DNA from: Clostridiales bacterium
GTDB taxonomy: Bacteria > Bacillota > Clostridia > Oscillospirales > Oscillospiraceae
DNA: 62,378 bases
Direction of reading: 5' to 3'
Assembly: GCA_902363045.1 (NCBI GenBank)
Contig: CABIYX010000021.1
Coordinates: 1 to 62,378 of the forward strand
The notes under the pieces are model-generated. The model was given only the letters and a program-made list of their open reading frames with translations. It searched no databases and had not been told where the DNA came from. Position numbers and translations under genes: made by a program. Shown in pieces: positions 1 through 8,610 of the stretch; position 1 is the first letter of the stretch, and every line of letters begins with the position of its first letter.

Positions 1-2
1 TC

Positions 3-88
3 ATGAAGGATTTGGTCTCCTCTCGTGCGGTTGTTGCTCGCAACTTCAACTATAACCGATGAGACCTTATCCTTCATCCCTTTTTATT
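3..88 (+). other. Structured element, terminator-like, at window edge
   Basis: A 75-nt stem-rich element. ATGAAGGAT (3-11) pairs with ATCCTTCAT (69-77), GGTCTC (14-19) with GAGACC (61-66), CGGTT (28-32) with AACCG (54-58), and GTTG (33-36) with CAAC (41-44). A CCCTTTTTATT tract follows. It could be the 3' end of a structured RNA or the terminator of a gene lying before the window; the upstream sequence is missing, so its class cannot be decided. Confidence 0.45.
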
Positions 89-147
89 CAACTGTCCAAT
101 ATGTATTGTAGTCCTACAAAAAGCTGGCCGCCCTTCCCCTTTCCCAC

Positions 148-176
148 TTGAATCCCCCGAATCTTTCCTGTATAAT
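148..176 (+). promoter_or_regulatory. Sigma-A promoter of the parvulin gene
   Basis: TTGAAT (148-153), a 17-nt spacer, and TATAAT (171-176). It would give a leader of about 108 nt before the GTG start at 291. Nothing else is recognisable in 89-290. Confidence 0.7.
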
Positions 177-290
177 ACAGTCTGTTGACCGACCGCTTCC
201 CCTTTCGCGGCGGCCCGCCCAGTACCGCGCCGGCAGGGCCCTCCGCCCGGAACGGCCAATCTGAGAAATGATGAGAGGACGGAACCAACT

Positions 291-1838
291 GTGAGTGCAC
301 CCAAAGACAACAAAGAGCGCGCGGACTCCACCTATGTCCAGCGCAGAAATAACCGAGCGGCGGATCAGGACCGCCGCAAGCACATCCTGTACGGTGTTGT
401 GGGCGGCGTGATCGCCGTGCTGGCCATCGCCCTTCTGGTGTGGGACAGCGGCTTCTTCCAGAAGCGCTCCACCGCGGTCACCATCGACGGGGAGGACTTC
501 GGCCCCGCGGTGGTCCAGTACTACTACCAGCAGGCCTATGTCAACGCCTACTACGGCGCTATGATGGGGGCCTCCACCTTTGACCCCAATACGGACCCCG
601 CCGACCAGATGTACGACGAGGAGAAGGGCCAGACCTGGCGGGACTACCTGCTGGAACAGGGCATCGACCAGCTGACCCAGGTGACCATGCTCTGCCATGC
701 CGCCGAGGAGGCCGGCTACTCCATGACCGCCCTGGACGAGTCCTATCTCCAGCTTCAGCTGGACTCCCTGGACCGCTCCTGGCGGACCAGCGGTAATTAC
801 GCCAATCTGAAGAGCTATCTCAAGACCAACTACGGCACCTTTATGGATGAGGACACCTTCCGCGGCATCGCCGCTGACCGGGTGCTCGCCTCCTCCTATC
901 AGCAGAGCCATCAGGACAGCCTGACCTACTCCGACGAGGAGGTCAACGCCTATTACGCGGAGCACACCAACGAGTTGGACACCTTCGGCTACTCCGTGTT
1001 CACCGTCCAGGCCGCTGTGCAGGAGGAGACTGACGAGGAGGGCAACCCCGTGGAAAAATCCGACGAGGAGAAGGCCGCCGAGTTTGAAACCGCCAAGGCC
1101 GACGCCCTGGCTCTGGCGCAGGAGCTTCAGGCTAAGCTGACCGCCGGCTCCGACGCCCAGGCTCTGGCCGAGGAGTATGGGGACAAGGTCTACAACTCCT
1201 CCGCCCACATCTCCGCCGTGGGCGCCAGCTTTGCCAGCGCCCAGTACGCCGACTGGCTGTATGACGCCTCCCGCAAGGCGGGGGACATCACGCTGGCCGA
1301 GAATGACCGCAGCGACAGCTTCGTCTACAACTACTATGTGGTCCAGTTCGACAGCCGTGCCCGGGACGAGTCCGCCACCGCGGACGTCCGTCACATTCTG
1401 ATCGGCGCCGGCAGCAACCCCACTGCGGAGCAGTATGCCGCCGCGGAGGAGTCCGCCCAGGCCATGCTGGACCAGTGGAAGGCCGATGGCGGCACCGAGG
1501 ACGCCTTTGCCCTGCTGGCCATGGAGCACACCGCGGACAGCGGTTCCCAGGCCACCGGTGGCCTGTACACCGGCGTCTCCAGCGCCAATGCCTGGGACCA
1601 GAATTTCCTGGACTGGGCTCTGGACCCCGCCCGCCAGACCGGTGACACCGGCCTTGTGAAGAACGAGAGCAGTTCCACCAAGGGCTGGCATATCATGTAT
1701 TTCGTGGGCTGGAACGACCCCTCCTGGATGTACTCCGTCAAGACCACCCTCAAGTCGGAGGACATGACCGAGTGGATGGACTCCCTCACCGCTGAGGCGG
1801 AGGTCGTTCAGGGTACCGGCATCTCCCACGTCTCCTGA
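291..1838 (+). CDS. Membrane-anchored parvulin-type peptidylprolyl isomerase (PrsA/SurA-like)
   Basis: 515 aa, GTG start behind GAGAGGA (273-279). A basic N-terminus is followed by one membrane helix (about residues 32-51), so the bulk of the protein should be extracytoplasmic. Residues 60-350 are a helical SurA_N-like chaperone arm. Residues about 362-474 match a PpiC rotamase domain, with the typical VRHIL strand near 366 and the GWHIM strand near 465. Family knowledge: such foldases speed prolyl isomerisation in secreted proteins. It is not a typical PrsA lipoprotein because there is no lipobox Cys. It stands alone, with its own promoter and terminator. The family call is firm; the client proteins are unknown. 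Confidence 0.9.
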   Translation: MSAPKDNKERADSTYVQRRNNRAADQDRRKHILYGVVGGVIAVLAIALLVWDSGFFQKRSTAVTIDGEDFGPAVVQYYYQQAYVNAYYGAMMGASTFDPNTDPADQMYDEEKGQTWRDYLLEQGIDQLTQVTMLCHAAEEAGYSMTALDESYLQLQLDSLDRSWRTSGNYANLKSYLKTNYGTFMDEDTFRGIAADRVLASSYQQSHQDSLTYSDEEVNAYYAEHTNELDTFGYSVFTVQAAVQEETDEEGNPVEKSDEEKAAEFETAKADALALAQELQAKLTAGSDAQALAEEYGDKVYNSSAHISAVGASFASAQYADWLYDASRKAGDITLAENDRSDSFVYNYYVVQFDSRARDESATADVRHILIGAGSNPTAEQYAAAEESAQAMLDQWKADGGTEDAFALLAMEHTADSGSQATGGLYTGVSSANAWDQNFLDWALDPARQTGDTGLVKNESSSTKGWHIMYFVGWNDPSWMYSVKTTLKSEDMTEWMDSLTAEAEVVQGTGISHVS

Positions 1839-1856
1839 TCCCCATGACACGAACAG

Positions 1857-1893
1857 AACCCCGGGACGTCTGCCCAGCAGACGTCCCGGGGTT
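1857..1893. terminator. Bidirectional terminator
   Basis: Perfect 17-bp stem (1857-1873 with 1877-1893) around a 3-nt loop, lying between the convergent parvulin gene and the minus-strand Cys-rich gene. The T-tract is short. Confidence 0.75.
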
Positions 1894-1952
1894 TCACCAT
1901 TCTCCCATATCTCTTTATCTATCCTGAGTTCCCTGTTTTTCCGGGCCCGGAC

Positions 1953-2804
1953 TCAGGAGCCGCAGCAGCAGCCGCGCGCCTCCTGATAGCTGGTGGCCGT
2001 CTTCGGCGTCAGACTGTTGGGCGGGAAAAACTCATTCACCGGGAACTGTACCTTACGGAAGATCTCGCAGGGGTCCTCCTGACCGCACTCGCAGCCGCCG
2101 CAGGTACACTCCTTATCCGGCAGGCAGTAGTCGTAGGCGGGGATGAGCAGCTGGGTGTCACGCTCCATGCGGATGATGGAGAACTGCCCCAGGGTAACAT
2201 ACAGGCGGTGGACGTCGCCCCCCAGCACCAGCTCCTCAGGGAAGCAGGCGCAGATGGCGGGGGGGATCTCACAGCAGCAGTCTCCCGGGCGGCACTCGCA
2301 CACATCCACCAGCTTCATGCTCAGGATGATGGGGTCCACCGACTCCACCACCGCGGTGGGGTTGCTCCGGCCGGGAAGGGCCTGGAGATCCAGGGCCCCG
2401 CTGGCCGCCTGGGAGGAGAACACCTTCGCGCTCCCCTCGCTGCCGAACAGAATGACCCGCTTATCAAACACCGCCAGCCCCGTGACCTCCACCGGCCGCG
2501 CCGCGCCCACAAAGGCGTCCGCTGTGATGCGGTAAAAATACCGCACATCCACCGTGTAGAAGCCCCGGTTGAAGCTGACTGGCTCCACATCGATGTAGGC
2601 ATACAGCAGCTCCGCGTTCCCCGCTTTTACCGAGACCGCCCGGTCGATCACCTCCTGACAGCCCCGGGTGGGATAAACCCGCAGATCCTCAATACAGTCT
2701 TTGTCTTTGCAGGAATCAAAAATTTTCTTCGTGTGTATACACACGGCCTCCCGGATGCAGCGCTCCTCGCTGACGGGGCCGGGTACGACCTTTTCCGGCA
2801 TCAT
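1953..2804 (-). CDS. Cys-rich conserved hypothetical protein
   Basis: 283 aa from the ATG at 2804, preceded by GGAGGG (2810-2815); the longer reading frame to 2867 has no ribosome site. The protein has no signal peptide or membrane helix. It contains many cysteines in clusters, for example CKDKDC near residue 33, a CECRPGDCCCE segment near 190, CTCGGCECG near 245, and a C-terminal RGCCCGS. The middle is beta-rich. I recognise it as a type of protein conserved in Clostridia but know no function. Cysteine clusters suggest metal binding or disulfide cross-linking; a spore-coat role is only a guess. It is a single gene, convergent with the parvulin gene. Confidence 0.75.
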   Translation of the reverse strand: MMPEKVVPGPVSEERCIREAVCIHTKKIFDSCKDKDCIEDLRVYPTRGCQEVIDRAVSVKAGNAELLYAYIDVEPVSFNRGFYTVDVRYFYRITADAFVGAARPVEVTGLAVFDKRVILFGSEGSAKVFSSQAASGALDLQALPGRSNPTAVVESVDPIILSMKLVDVCECRPGDCCCEIPPAICACFPEELVLGGDVHRLYVTLGQFSIIRMERDTQLLIPAYDYCLPDKECTCGGCECGQEDPCEIFRKVQFPVNEFFPPNSLTPKTATSYQEARGCCCGS

Positions 2805-2918
2805 GGAATCCCTCCTATCACTTGTTGACCGGAGGCAGGAGCCTCCGGCCTGCTGAACTGGGTACACACCATACTATGAACCGGAAAAAATTTGGTGCTC
2901 CGCCCCCGGGAAAGAGCC

Positions 2919-2947
2919 TTGTCCTTTTCTCGCTTTTCCGATATAAT
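2919..2947 (+). promoter_or_regulatory. Sigma-A promoter of the DUF4364 operon
   Basis: TTGTCC (2919-2924), 17-nt spacer, TATAAT (2942-2947), about 50 nt before the start codon at 3007. Confidence 0.65.
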
Positions 2948-3006
2948 AGGAGATAAGCGACCTGCGCGCCCGCCCTACCCACCCCATTTGGAAAGAGGAG
3001 GTTCCC

Positions 3007-3552
3007 ATGTCCCGGACTGGATTCATTCAAAATGAGCTGGACCTGAAGCTCCTGGTCCTGTATATCATGACCCGTGCCGCCGCCCCCATCACCTTTTTGC
3101 AGCTGCTGGACCTGGCCCTGTGCGACGCGGGCGTGGACTACTTCTCTCTCACCGAGGCGGTGAACCACCTGGTGGAGACCGAGCACCTCACCCAGGAGGG
3201 AGACCTCTACTCCATCACGGACAAGGGCCGCCGCAACAGCGAGATCTGCGAGAGCAGCCTCCCCTACTCCGTTCGGATGCGCTGTGATGAAAATCTGGTG
3301 CGCCTCAACGACGTGCTCAAGCGGGCCGCCCTGGTGCAGACCGACCTGAAGCCCAATGAGGACGGAACGTGCACCGTCCGCCTGTTCTTCTCCGATGACA
3401 GCGGCCCCCTGATGGATCTAAAACTCCTCTCCCCCTCCCTGCGCCAGGGTCAGCTTCTGTCCGCCCGCTTCCACGACACGCCGGAGGCCATCTACCACGA
3501 TATTATGACTCTGCTGGGCCGGACCATCGAGAAGGGAGAGGATCTGAAATGA
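3007..3552 (+). CDS. DUF4364 family winged-helix protein
   Basis: 181 aa; ATG behind AAAGAGGAGG. Residues 1-75 read as a winged-helix DNA-binding fold (IMTRAAAPITFLQLLDLAL, followed by VNHLVETEHLTQEGDLYSITDKGR, the wing). Residues 100-175 form an alpha/beta DUF4364 C-terminal domain. Family knowledge: DUF4364 proteins are clostridial and uncharacterised, presumed transcriptional regulators. The gene overlaps the next start by 4 nt (ATGA), so the two are translationally coupled. Targets are unknown. Confidence 0.85.
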   Translation: MSRTGFIQNELDLKLLVLYIMTRAAAPITFLQLLDLALCDAGVDYFSLTEAVNHLVETEHLTQEGDLYSITDKGRRNSEICESSLPYSVRMRCDENLVRLNDVLKRAALVQTDLKPNEDGTCTVRLFFSDDSGPLMDLKLLSPSLRQGQLLSARFHDTPEAIYHDIMTLLGRTIEKGEDLK

Positions 3553-4016
3553 GACGAACCGACCGCCAGCGCGGAGAGGACTTCGCTCTTGAGATCATCG
3601 ACCGGTGCGCCTATGGCGTGGCCGCCATGACCGCCGCGGACGGCGCCCCCTACTGCATCCCCCTCTCCCTGGTGCGGCTGGGGGAGTTTCTCTATTTCCA
3701 CTGCGCCATGGAGGGCACCAAGGTGGACCTCCTCCGCCGGGACCCCCGGGTCTGCATCTCCTTTGTGGGGGCCAATCAGGCCGCCCAGGACAACTTCACC
3801 ACCTACTTCCAATCAGCCTGCGTGGAGGGCGAGGCCTCTGAGGTGCTGGACCAAGAGGAAAAGATCCGTGCCCTTCGTGCCCTGTGCGAGAAGCTGACCC
3901 CGGCCCACATGACGGAGAACAACTTTGAACGGGCCATGGAGCGCAGCCTGGCCCGTACTGGTGTGTGGAAGATCCGGATCCGCTCTCTCACCGGCAAGGA
4001 GAAGCCCCGCCCCTGA
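3549..4016 (+). CDS. Pyridoxamine 5'-phosphate oxidase-like flavoprotein
   Basis: 155 aa, starting inside the stop of the DUF4364 gene. The sequence fits the PNPOx-like/NimA split-barrel family: a GVAAMTAADGAPYCIPLS strand pair near residue 22, YFHCAMEGTKVDLLRRDPRVCISFVG near 48, and a helical LRALCEKLTP segment near 115. Family knowledge: members bind FMN or another flavin and include 5-nitroimidazole reductases and FMN-binding proteins. Substrate cannot be read from the sequence. Coupling to DUF4364 suggests the regulator controls it. Confidence 0.85.
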   Translation: MRRTDRQRGEDFALEIIDRCAYGVAAMTAADGAPYCIPLSLVRLGEFLYFHCAMEGTKVDLLRRDPRVCISFVGANQAAQDNFTTYFQSACVEGEASEVLDQEEKIRALRALCEKLTPAHMTENNFERAMERSLARTGVWKIRIRSLTGKEKPRP

Positions 4017-4034
4017 CCATCCAAAACTCTGTTG

Positions 4035-4062
4035 AAACGGCCCCTGAGCGGGGCCGTTTTTA
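4035..4062 (+). terminator. Intrinsic terminator
   Basis: Stem AAACGGCCCC (4035-4044) / GGGGCCGTTT (4050-4059) with a 5-nt loop and a short T run; it ends the DUF4364 operon. Confidence 0.8.
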
Positions 4063-4131
4063 TGTCCGTCTCCCGGTCCCCTCCTGTGGGAAACGCCCAA
4101 GCCGCAGGCCCCTCCGGCCCCAATTTTCGGA

Positions 4132-4160
4132 TTGACAAACAGAGCCAAATATGTTATGAT
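4132..4160 (+). promoter_or_regulatory. Sigma-A promoter of ylxM-ffh
   Basis: TTGACA (4132-4137), 17-nt spacer, TATGAT (4155-4160). It lies upstream of the ATG at 4213, which rules out the longer start at 4132. Confidence 0.75.
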
Positions 4161-4212
4161 TCCGTTTGTAAAGTTTTTCAGCTTTACATTCAGTCGAGAG
4201 GAGGGCACAGAC

Positions 4213-4578
4213 ATGAAAAGTCAGGCATACCGCATGGCCATGCTGTTCGACTTCTATGGCGATGTGCTCACCCCCAGACAGAAGGAATTTTACGACCTCT
4301 ATTATAATGAGGATCTCTCCCTGGCCGAGATCGCCGAGAACAACGGGATCACCCGCCAGGGCGTCCGGGACGTGATCGTCCGGGCGGAGGCCATCCTCAC
4401 CGATCTGGAGGACAAGACCGGCCTGATCAAGCGCTTCCACGCCATGCGGAAGCAGCTTCAGGAGGTGGAAGCGGCCGCGGAGGACATCCTGGCCCGCAAC
4501 ACCCGGTATGAGGATCCCAACATTGACGCGTCGGCGCGGAAGATCCTGAATATCTCCCGTCAGATGGAGAAGGAGTGA
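4213..4578 (+). CDS. ylxM: YlxM/p13-like DNA-binding protein
   Basis: 121 aa from the ATG at 4213 behind GAGAGGAGGG. The N-terminal two thirds are a sigma-70 region 4-like helix-turn-helix (LTPRQKEFYDLYYNEDLSLAEIAENNGITRQGVRDVIVRAE); the C-terminus is a coiled-coil-like helix. YlxM is known to sit next to ffh in Firmicutes and to act as a modulator of the signal recognition particle. The gene ends 3 nt before ffh, so the two are one unit. Confidence 0.92.
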   Translation: MKSQAYRMAMLFDFYGDVLTPRQKEFYDLYYNEDLSLAEIAENNGITRQGVRDVIVRAEAILTDLEDKTGLIKRFHAMRKQLQEVEAAAEDILARNTRYEDPNIDASARKILNISRQMEKE

Positions 4579-4581
4579 CCC

Positions 4582-5958
<1,377 letters not shown>

Positions 5959-6060
5959 TCCCGCCGGAGCCCGGCAGCGGGCCCCGGACCCTGTAACGTT
6001 GGCAAAACACGAAGCCGTGTTTTCCATATAGATTCTAAATTCATTTGGAGGTGAATATAA

Positions 6061-6300
6061 ATGGTCAAAATCAGACTGCGCCGTATGGGCGCCAAGAAGG
6101 CTCCCTTCTACCGCATCGTGGTGGCTGACTCCCGTTATCCCCGGGATGGCCGTTTCATCGAGGAGATCGGCACTTACAACCCCGTGGTCCATCCCGCCGA
6201 GCTGAAGGTGGACGCTGACCGTGCTCAGGCCTGGATCAAGACCGGCGCTCAGCCCACTGAGACTGTCCGTGATCTGCTGAAAAAAGCCGGCGCACTCTAA
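6061..6300 (+). CDS. rpsP: 30S ribosomal protein S16
   Basis: 79 aa, full length. Begins [30 protein letters not shown], the S16 signature, and starts behind TTTGGAGGTGA. The 100-nt gap after ffh holds a hairpin (AAAACACG 6004-6011 / CGTGTTTT 6016-6023) that could attenuate or mark a separate transcript. S16 helps assemble the 5' domain of 16S rRNA. Confidence 0.98.
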   Translation: MVKIRLRRMGAKKAPFYRIVVADSRYPRDGRFIEEIGTYNPVVHPAELKVDADRAQAWIKTGAQPTETVRDLLKKAGAL

Positions 6301-6318
6301 GGCGGGAGGTCCTGCACA

Positions 6319-6549
6319 ATGAAAGAGCTTCTGACCTATGTGGCCCAGCATCTGGTGGAGCATCCGGAGCAGGTCTCCGTCACGGAGACCGACGCCGACG
6401 GCGAGGTCCTTTTGGAGCTGCGCGTCGCGCCGGAGGACACCGGAAAGGTGATCGGCCGCCAGGGGCGCATCGCCAAAGAGATCCGCACCCTGATCCGCTC
6501 CGTGGCCCAGCGGTCCGGAAAGCGCGTCTCGGTGGAGATCGTCGATTAA
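6319..6549 (+). CDS. khpA: KH-domain RNA-binding protein KhpA
   Basis: 76 aa. A single KH domain with the GxxG loop read as IGRQGR (GRQG) near residue 49. Starts 18 nt after rpsP behind GGCGGGAGG. KhpA (YlqC) forms a dimer or a heterodimer with KhpB (EloR/Jag) and binds small RNAs and mRNAs, influencing cell-wall synthesis; this is family knowledge. Position between rpsP and rimM is the standard one. Confidence 0.95.
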   Translation: MKELLTYVAQHLVEHPEQVSVTETDADGEVLLELRVAPEDTGKVIGRQGRIAKEIRTLIRSVAQRSGKRVSVEIVD

Positions 6550-6567
6550 CCTTATCTTTCACAAGAG

Positions 6568-6604
6568 TCTCCTGCCTCCGTGACCGCGGCGCAGGAGATT
6601 TTTT
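6568..6604 (+). terminator. Intrinsic terminator between khpA and rimM
   Basis: TCTCCTGC (6568-6575) pairs with GCAGGAGA (6591-6598) and is followed by TTTTTTG. It lies inside the conserved ribosomal-maturation gene order, so rimM would need read-through or its own promoter. Confidence 0.75.
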
Positions 6605-6636
6605 GTATCATCAGCACCCAAAGGAGGGGATTCCCC

Positions 6637-7134
6637 ATGAAGCAGCAATTTCTCGAGGTGGGTAAGATCACCAACGTCCACGGACTGATGGGCGAGGTGC
6701 GGGTCCAGCCCTGGGCCGACTCCCCCGATTTTCTCTGTCAGTTCAAGACCCTCTATGTGGACAAGACCCACTGGCCCATCCGGGTGGAACGGGCCCGGGT
6801 CCACAAGAATATGGTGATCCTCAAGCTGGAGGGGGTCACCGATGTGAACAGCGCCACGGCTATGCGCAACGCCATTCTGTATATCGACCGGAAGGACGTC
6901 AACCTCCCTGAGGGCAGCTTTTTCCTGGCCGACGTCATGGGGATGGAGGTGCGGGACGCCAAGACGGGGGAGGTCCTGGGAAACATCGCCGATGTGCTCA
7001 CCCTCCCCGCCAACAACGTCTATGTGGTCCGGGGCGGCGCCCGGGAGATCCTGATCCCCGCGGTGGATGAGTTCGTGGCCGAGGTGGATCTGGACGGCGG
7101 CTGTATGCGGGTCAATATGGTGGAGGGGCTCTGA
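6637..7134 (+). CDS. rimM: Ribosome maturation factor RimM
   Basis: 165 aa from the ATG at 6637 behind AAGGAGGGG. N-terminal RimM barrel (residues 1-85, FLEVGKITNVHGLMGEVRVQP) and C-terminal PRC-barrel (95-165, GSFFLADVMGMEV, then PANNVYVVRGGAREILIPAVDEFV). RimM helps 30S head assembly by binding S19. The next gene is desulfoferrodoxin; the usual partners trmD and rplS are absent here. A terminator precedes it. Confidence 0.96.
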   Translation: MKQQFLEVGKITNVHGLMGEVRVQPWADSPDFLCQFKTLYVDKTHWPIRVERARVHKNMVILKLEGVTDVNSATAMRNAILYIDRKDVNLPEGSFFLADVMGMEVRDAKTGEVLGNIADVLTLPANNVYVVRGGAREILIPAVDEFVAEVDLDGGCMRVNMVEGL

Positions 7135-7162
7135 ATCTCTCCCCCATCTCTGCGGTTTGCAG

Positions 7163-7191
7163 TTGACTTTTCATCCCCGCCTTGGTATAGT
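7163..7191 (+). promoter_or_regulatory. Sigma-A promoter of desulfoferrodoxin
   Basis: TTGACT (7163-7168), 17-nt spacer, TATAGT (7186-7191). Confidence 0.65.
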
Positions 7192-7244
7192 GAAGGGAGG
7201 AGCAGGGCATCCTGTTCCCATTCAAAACGATTTAGGAGGGCTTG

Positions 7245-7616
7245 ATGATGCAGTTTTATATTTGTGAGCACTGCGGCAACATCGTCACGTTTGTCAAATC
7301 CAGCGGCGTCCCTGTGATGTGCTGCGGCCAGAAGATGACCGAGCTGATCCCCGGCACCACCGACGCCGCGGTGGAGAAGCACGTCCCCGTGGTCCAGTCG
7401 GAGGGCGCCCAGGTCACTGTGACCGTGGGCTCTGTGGAACATCCCATGCTCCCCGAGCACTTCATCGAGTGGATCACCCTGGAGACCAAGGAGGGCGTCC
7501 AGATCAAGCATCTGACCCCCGGCGGAAAGCCCCAGGCGGTCTTTGCCCTGGCCCAGGGCGACCGTGTGGTTTCGGCCTACGCCTACTGCAACCTCCACGG
7601 CCTCTGGAAGTCCTGA
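7245..7616 (+). CDS. dfx: Desulfoferrodoxin (class I superoxide reductase)
   Basis: About 123 aa. An AGGAGGG site (7234-7240) serves the tandem ATGs at 7245 and 7248. The N-terminus has the desulforedoxin Cys4 iron site (CEHC near residue 8, VMCCG near 26). The C-terminal domain carries the superoxide reductase centre ligands: a His in EKHVPV, HPMLPEHFIEW, and CNLHG near the end. The family reduces superoxide to peroxide without making oxygen, which suits a strict anaerobe. It has its own promoter and a terminator at 7641. Confidence 0.95.
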   Translation: MMQFYICEHCGNIVTFVKSSGVPVMCCGQKMTELIPGTTDAAVEKHVPVVQSEGAQVTVTVGSVEHPMLPEHFIEWITLETKEGVQIKHLTPGGKPQAVFALAQGDRVVSAYAYCNLHGLWKS

Positions 7617-7640
7617 GTTCAATCCCTGTCAAGCTGAAAC

Positions 7641-7669
7641 GCGCCCCCGGAACGGTGTTCCGGGGGCGC
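7641..7669. terminator. Bidirectional terminator
   Basis: Perfect 13-bp GC-rich stem (7641-7653 with 7657-7669) with a 3-nt loop between the convergent dfx and amidase genes. Confidence 0.75.
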
Positions 7670-7673
7670 TCTG

Positions 7674-8474
7674 TTACTCTGCGCTCTCTTCTTCACGCGT
7701 TGACAGGCGGTAGAGCATCTGCACCGTCTCCTCCCGGGTGGCAAAGGCCCGATAGCCCTTTTCTCCCGCTCCGTCCCCGGCCACCAGGCCGGACGCCTCC
7801 GCCCACTCCCGGGCAGTCCGGGACCACCCTGCGGGCTCCTGGGCCCGGCGCTGGCGCAGGTACTCCTCCATCATAGCGTTGAACTGCTCCTGTGTCACAT
7901 CGTTCTCTCCCTTCATGTGGTCCTCCACCGTCCGGCGGAAGTCGTCCATGGTCACCCCATGCTTCGGCCACCACTGGAGCACATCTCCGTGCCCGCTGGC
8001 GATCCCCAGCCGGTGCCCCTCCGCGTGACAGATCACCACCCCCGGCTCCCGGGGATCCAGTCCGTACATCCGGCACAGCCTGGCGCACAGGGCCGCCGCG
8101 TTCTGATAGATCCGCTCAAAATAGGGCCGCTGGACCGCCGGGTCATAGCCCACCATCTCTCCTCCCTGGTAGGTGTGTCCCGCCGGTTCACAGCACTCAA
8201 AGGAGATGTGGGTGTCGTTGGCGCTGCCCCGCTCCCCTCTCCCCGCGTGCCAACCCCGCCAGTTCCAGGGCAGGGTCTGGATCACCCGGTCCTCCGCCAC
8301 AAAGGCGTGGACACAGGCGTCCACCCCCGGCCGGTCCCAGCGGCGGAGGAATACCTCCGGATCTGGCTGAGCCACCCCGGTGGAGTGGACCATGACCCCC
8401 CGGGGCACGATGGTCCGTCCCGCCTGATAGCAGTCGCTCTGCGTCAGCAGCCGCGTCTGAAACTCTGTCTGCAT
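7674..8474 (-). CDS. N-acetylmuramoyl-L-alanine amidase (Amidase_2/PGRP fold)
   Basis: 266 aa; ATG behind GAGAGGGGGAG. Residues 20-175 match a zinc amidase: VMVHSTG near 30 (first His), WHAGRG near 75, and CHAEGHRLGIASGHGD near 150 (remaining His ligands). Residues 195-262 contain a lysin-type C-terminal module (WAEASGLVAGDGAGEKGYRAFATREETVQMLYRL) resembling a single SLH-like unit seen in clostridial phage lysins. No signal peptide, so it may be a phage-derived lysin or released by lysis. It cuts the amide between MurNAc and L-Ala. No holin or phage genes are beside it. Confidence 0.85.
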   Translation of the reverse strand: MQTEFQTRLLTQSDCYQAGRTIVPRGVMVHSTGVAQPDPEVFLRRWDRPGVDACVHAFVAEDRVIQTLPWNWRGWHAGRGERGSANDTHISFECCEPAGHTYQGGEMVGYDPAVQRPYFERIYQNAAALCARLCRMYGLDPREPGVVICHAEGHRLGIASGHGDVLQWWPKHGVTMDDFRRTVEDHMKGENDVTQEQFNAMMEEYLRQRRAQEPAGWSRTAREWAEASGLVAGDGAGEKGYRAFATREETVQMLYRLSTREEESAE

Positions 8475-8527
8475 CCCGCTCCCCCTCTCTTTGGCAGCCT
8501 ATTCCCCCGCCACCTGATAGGTTCCTG

Positions 8528-8556
8528 TTGACAGAAGCCCCGCTTTTCTCTACAAT
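8528..8556 (+). promoter_or_regulatory. Sigma-A promoter of the NhaC-type antiporter gene
   Basis: TTGACA (8528-8533), 17-nt spacer, TACAAT (8551-8556); start codon at 8611. Confidence 0.75.
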
Positions 8557-8610
8557 AGGTTCCAGTGTGTGGTTCAATACTTTACTTTAAGAGAGAGAGG
8601 ACGGTCCCCT

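Noticed and set aside
114..1850. Long minus-strand frame of 578 codons opposite the parvulin gene
   Set aside because: Low-complexity Gly/Val/Leu/His composition typical of the antisense frame of a GC-rich gene; no ribosome site; the plus-strand gene is clear.
7674..8474. Prophage call from the amidase
   Set aside because: No holin, terminase, capsid or integrase genes surround it.
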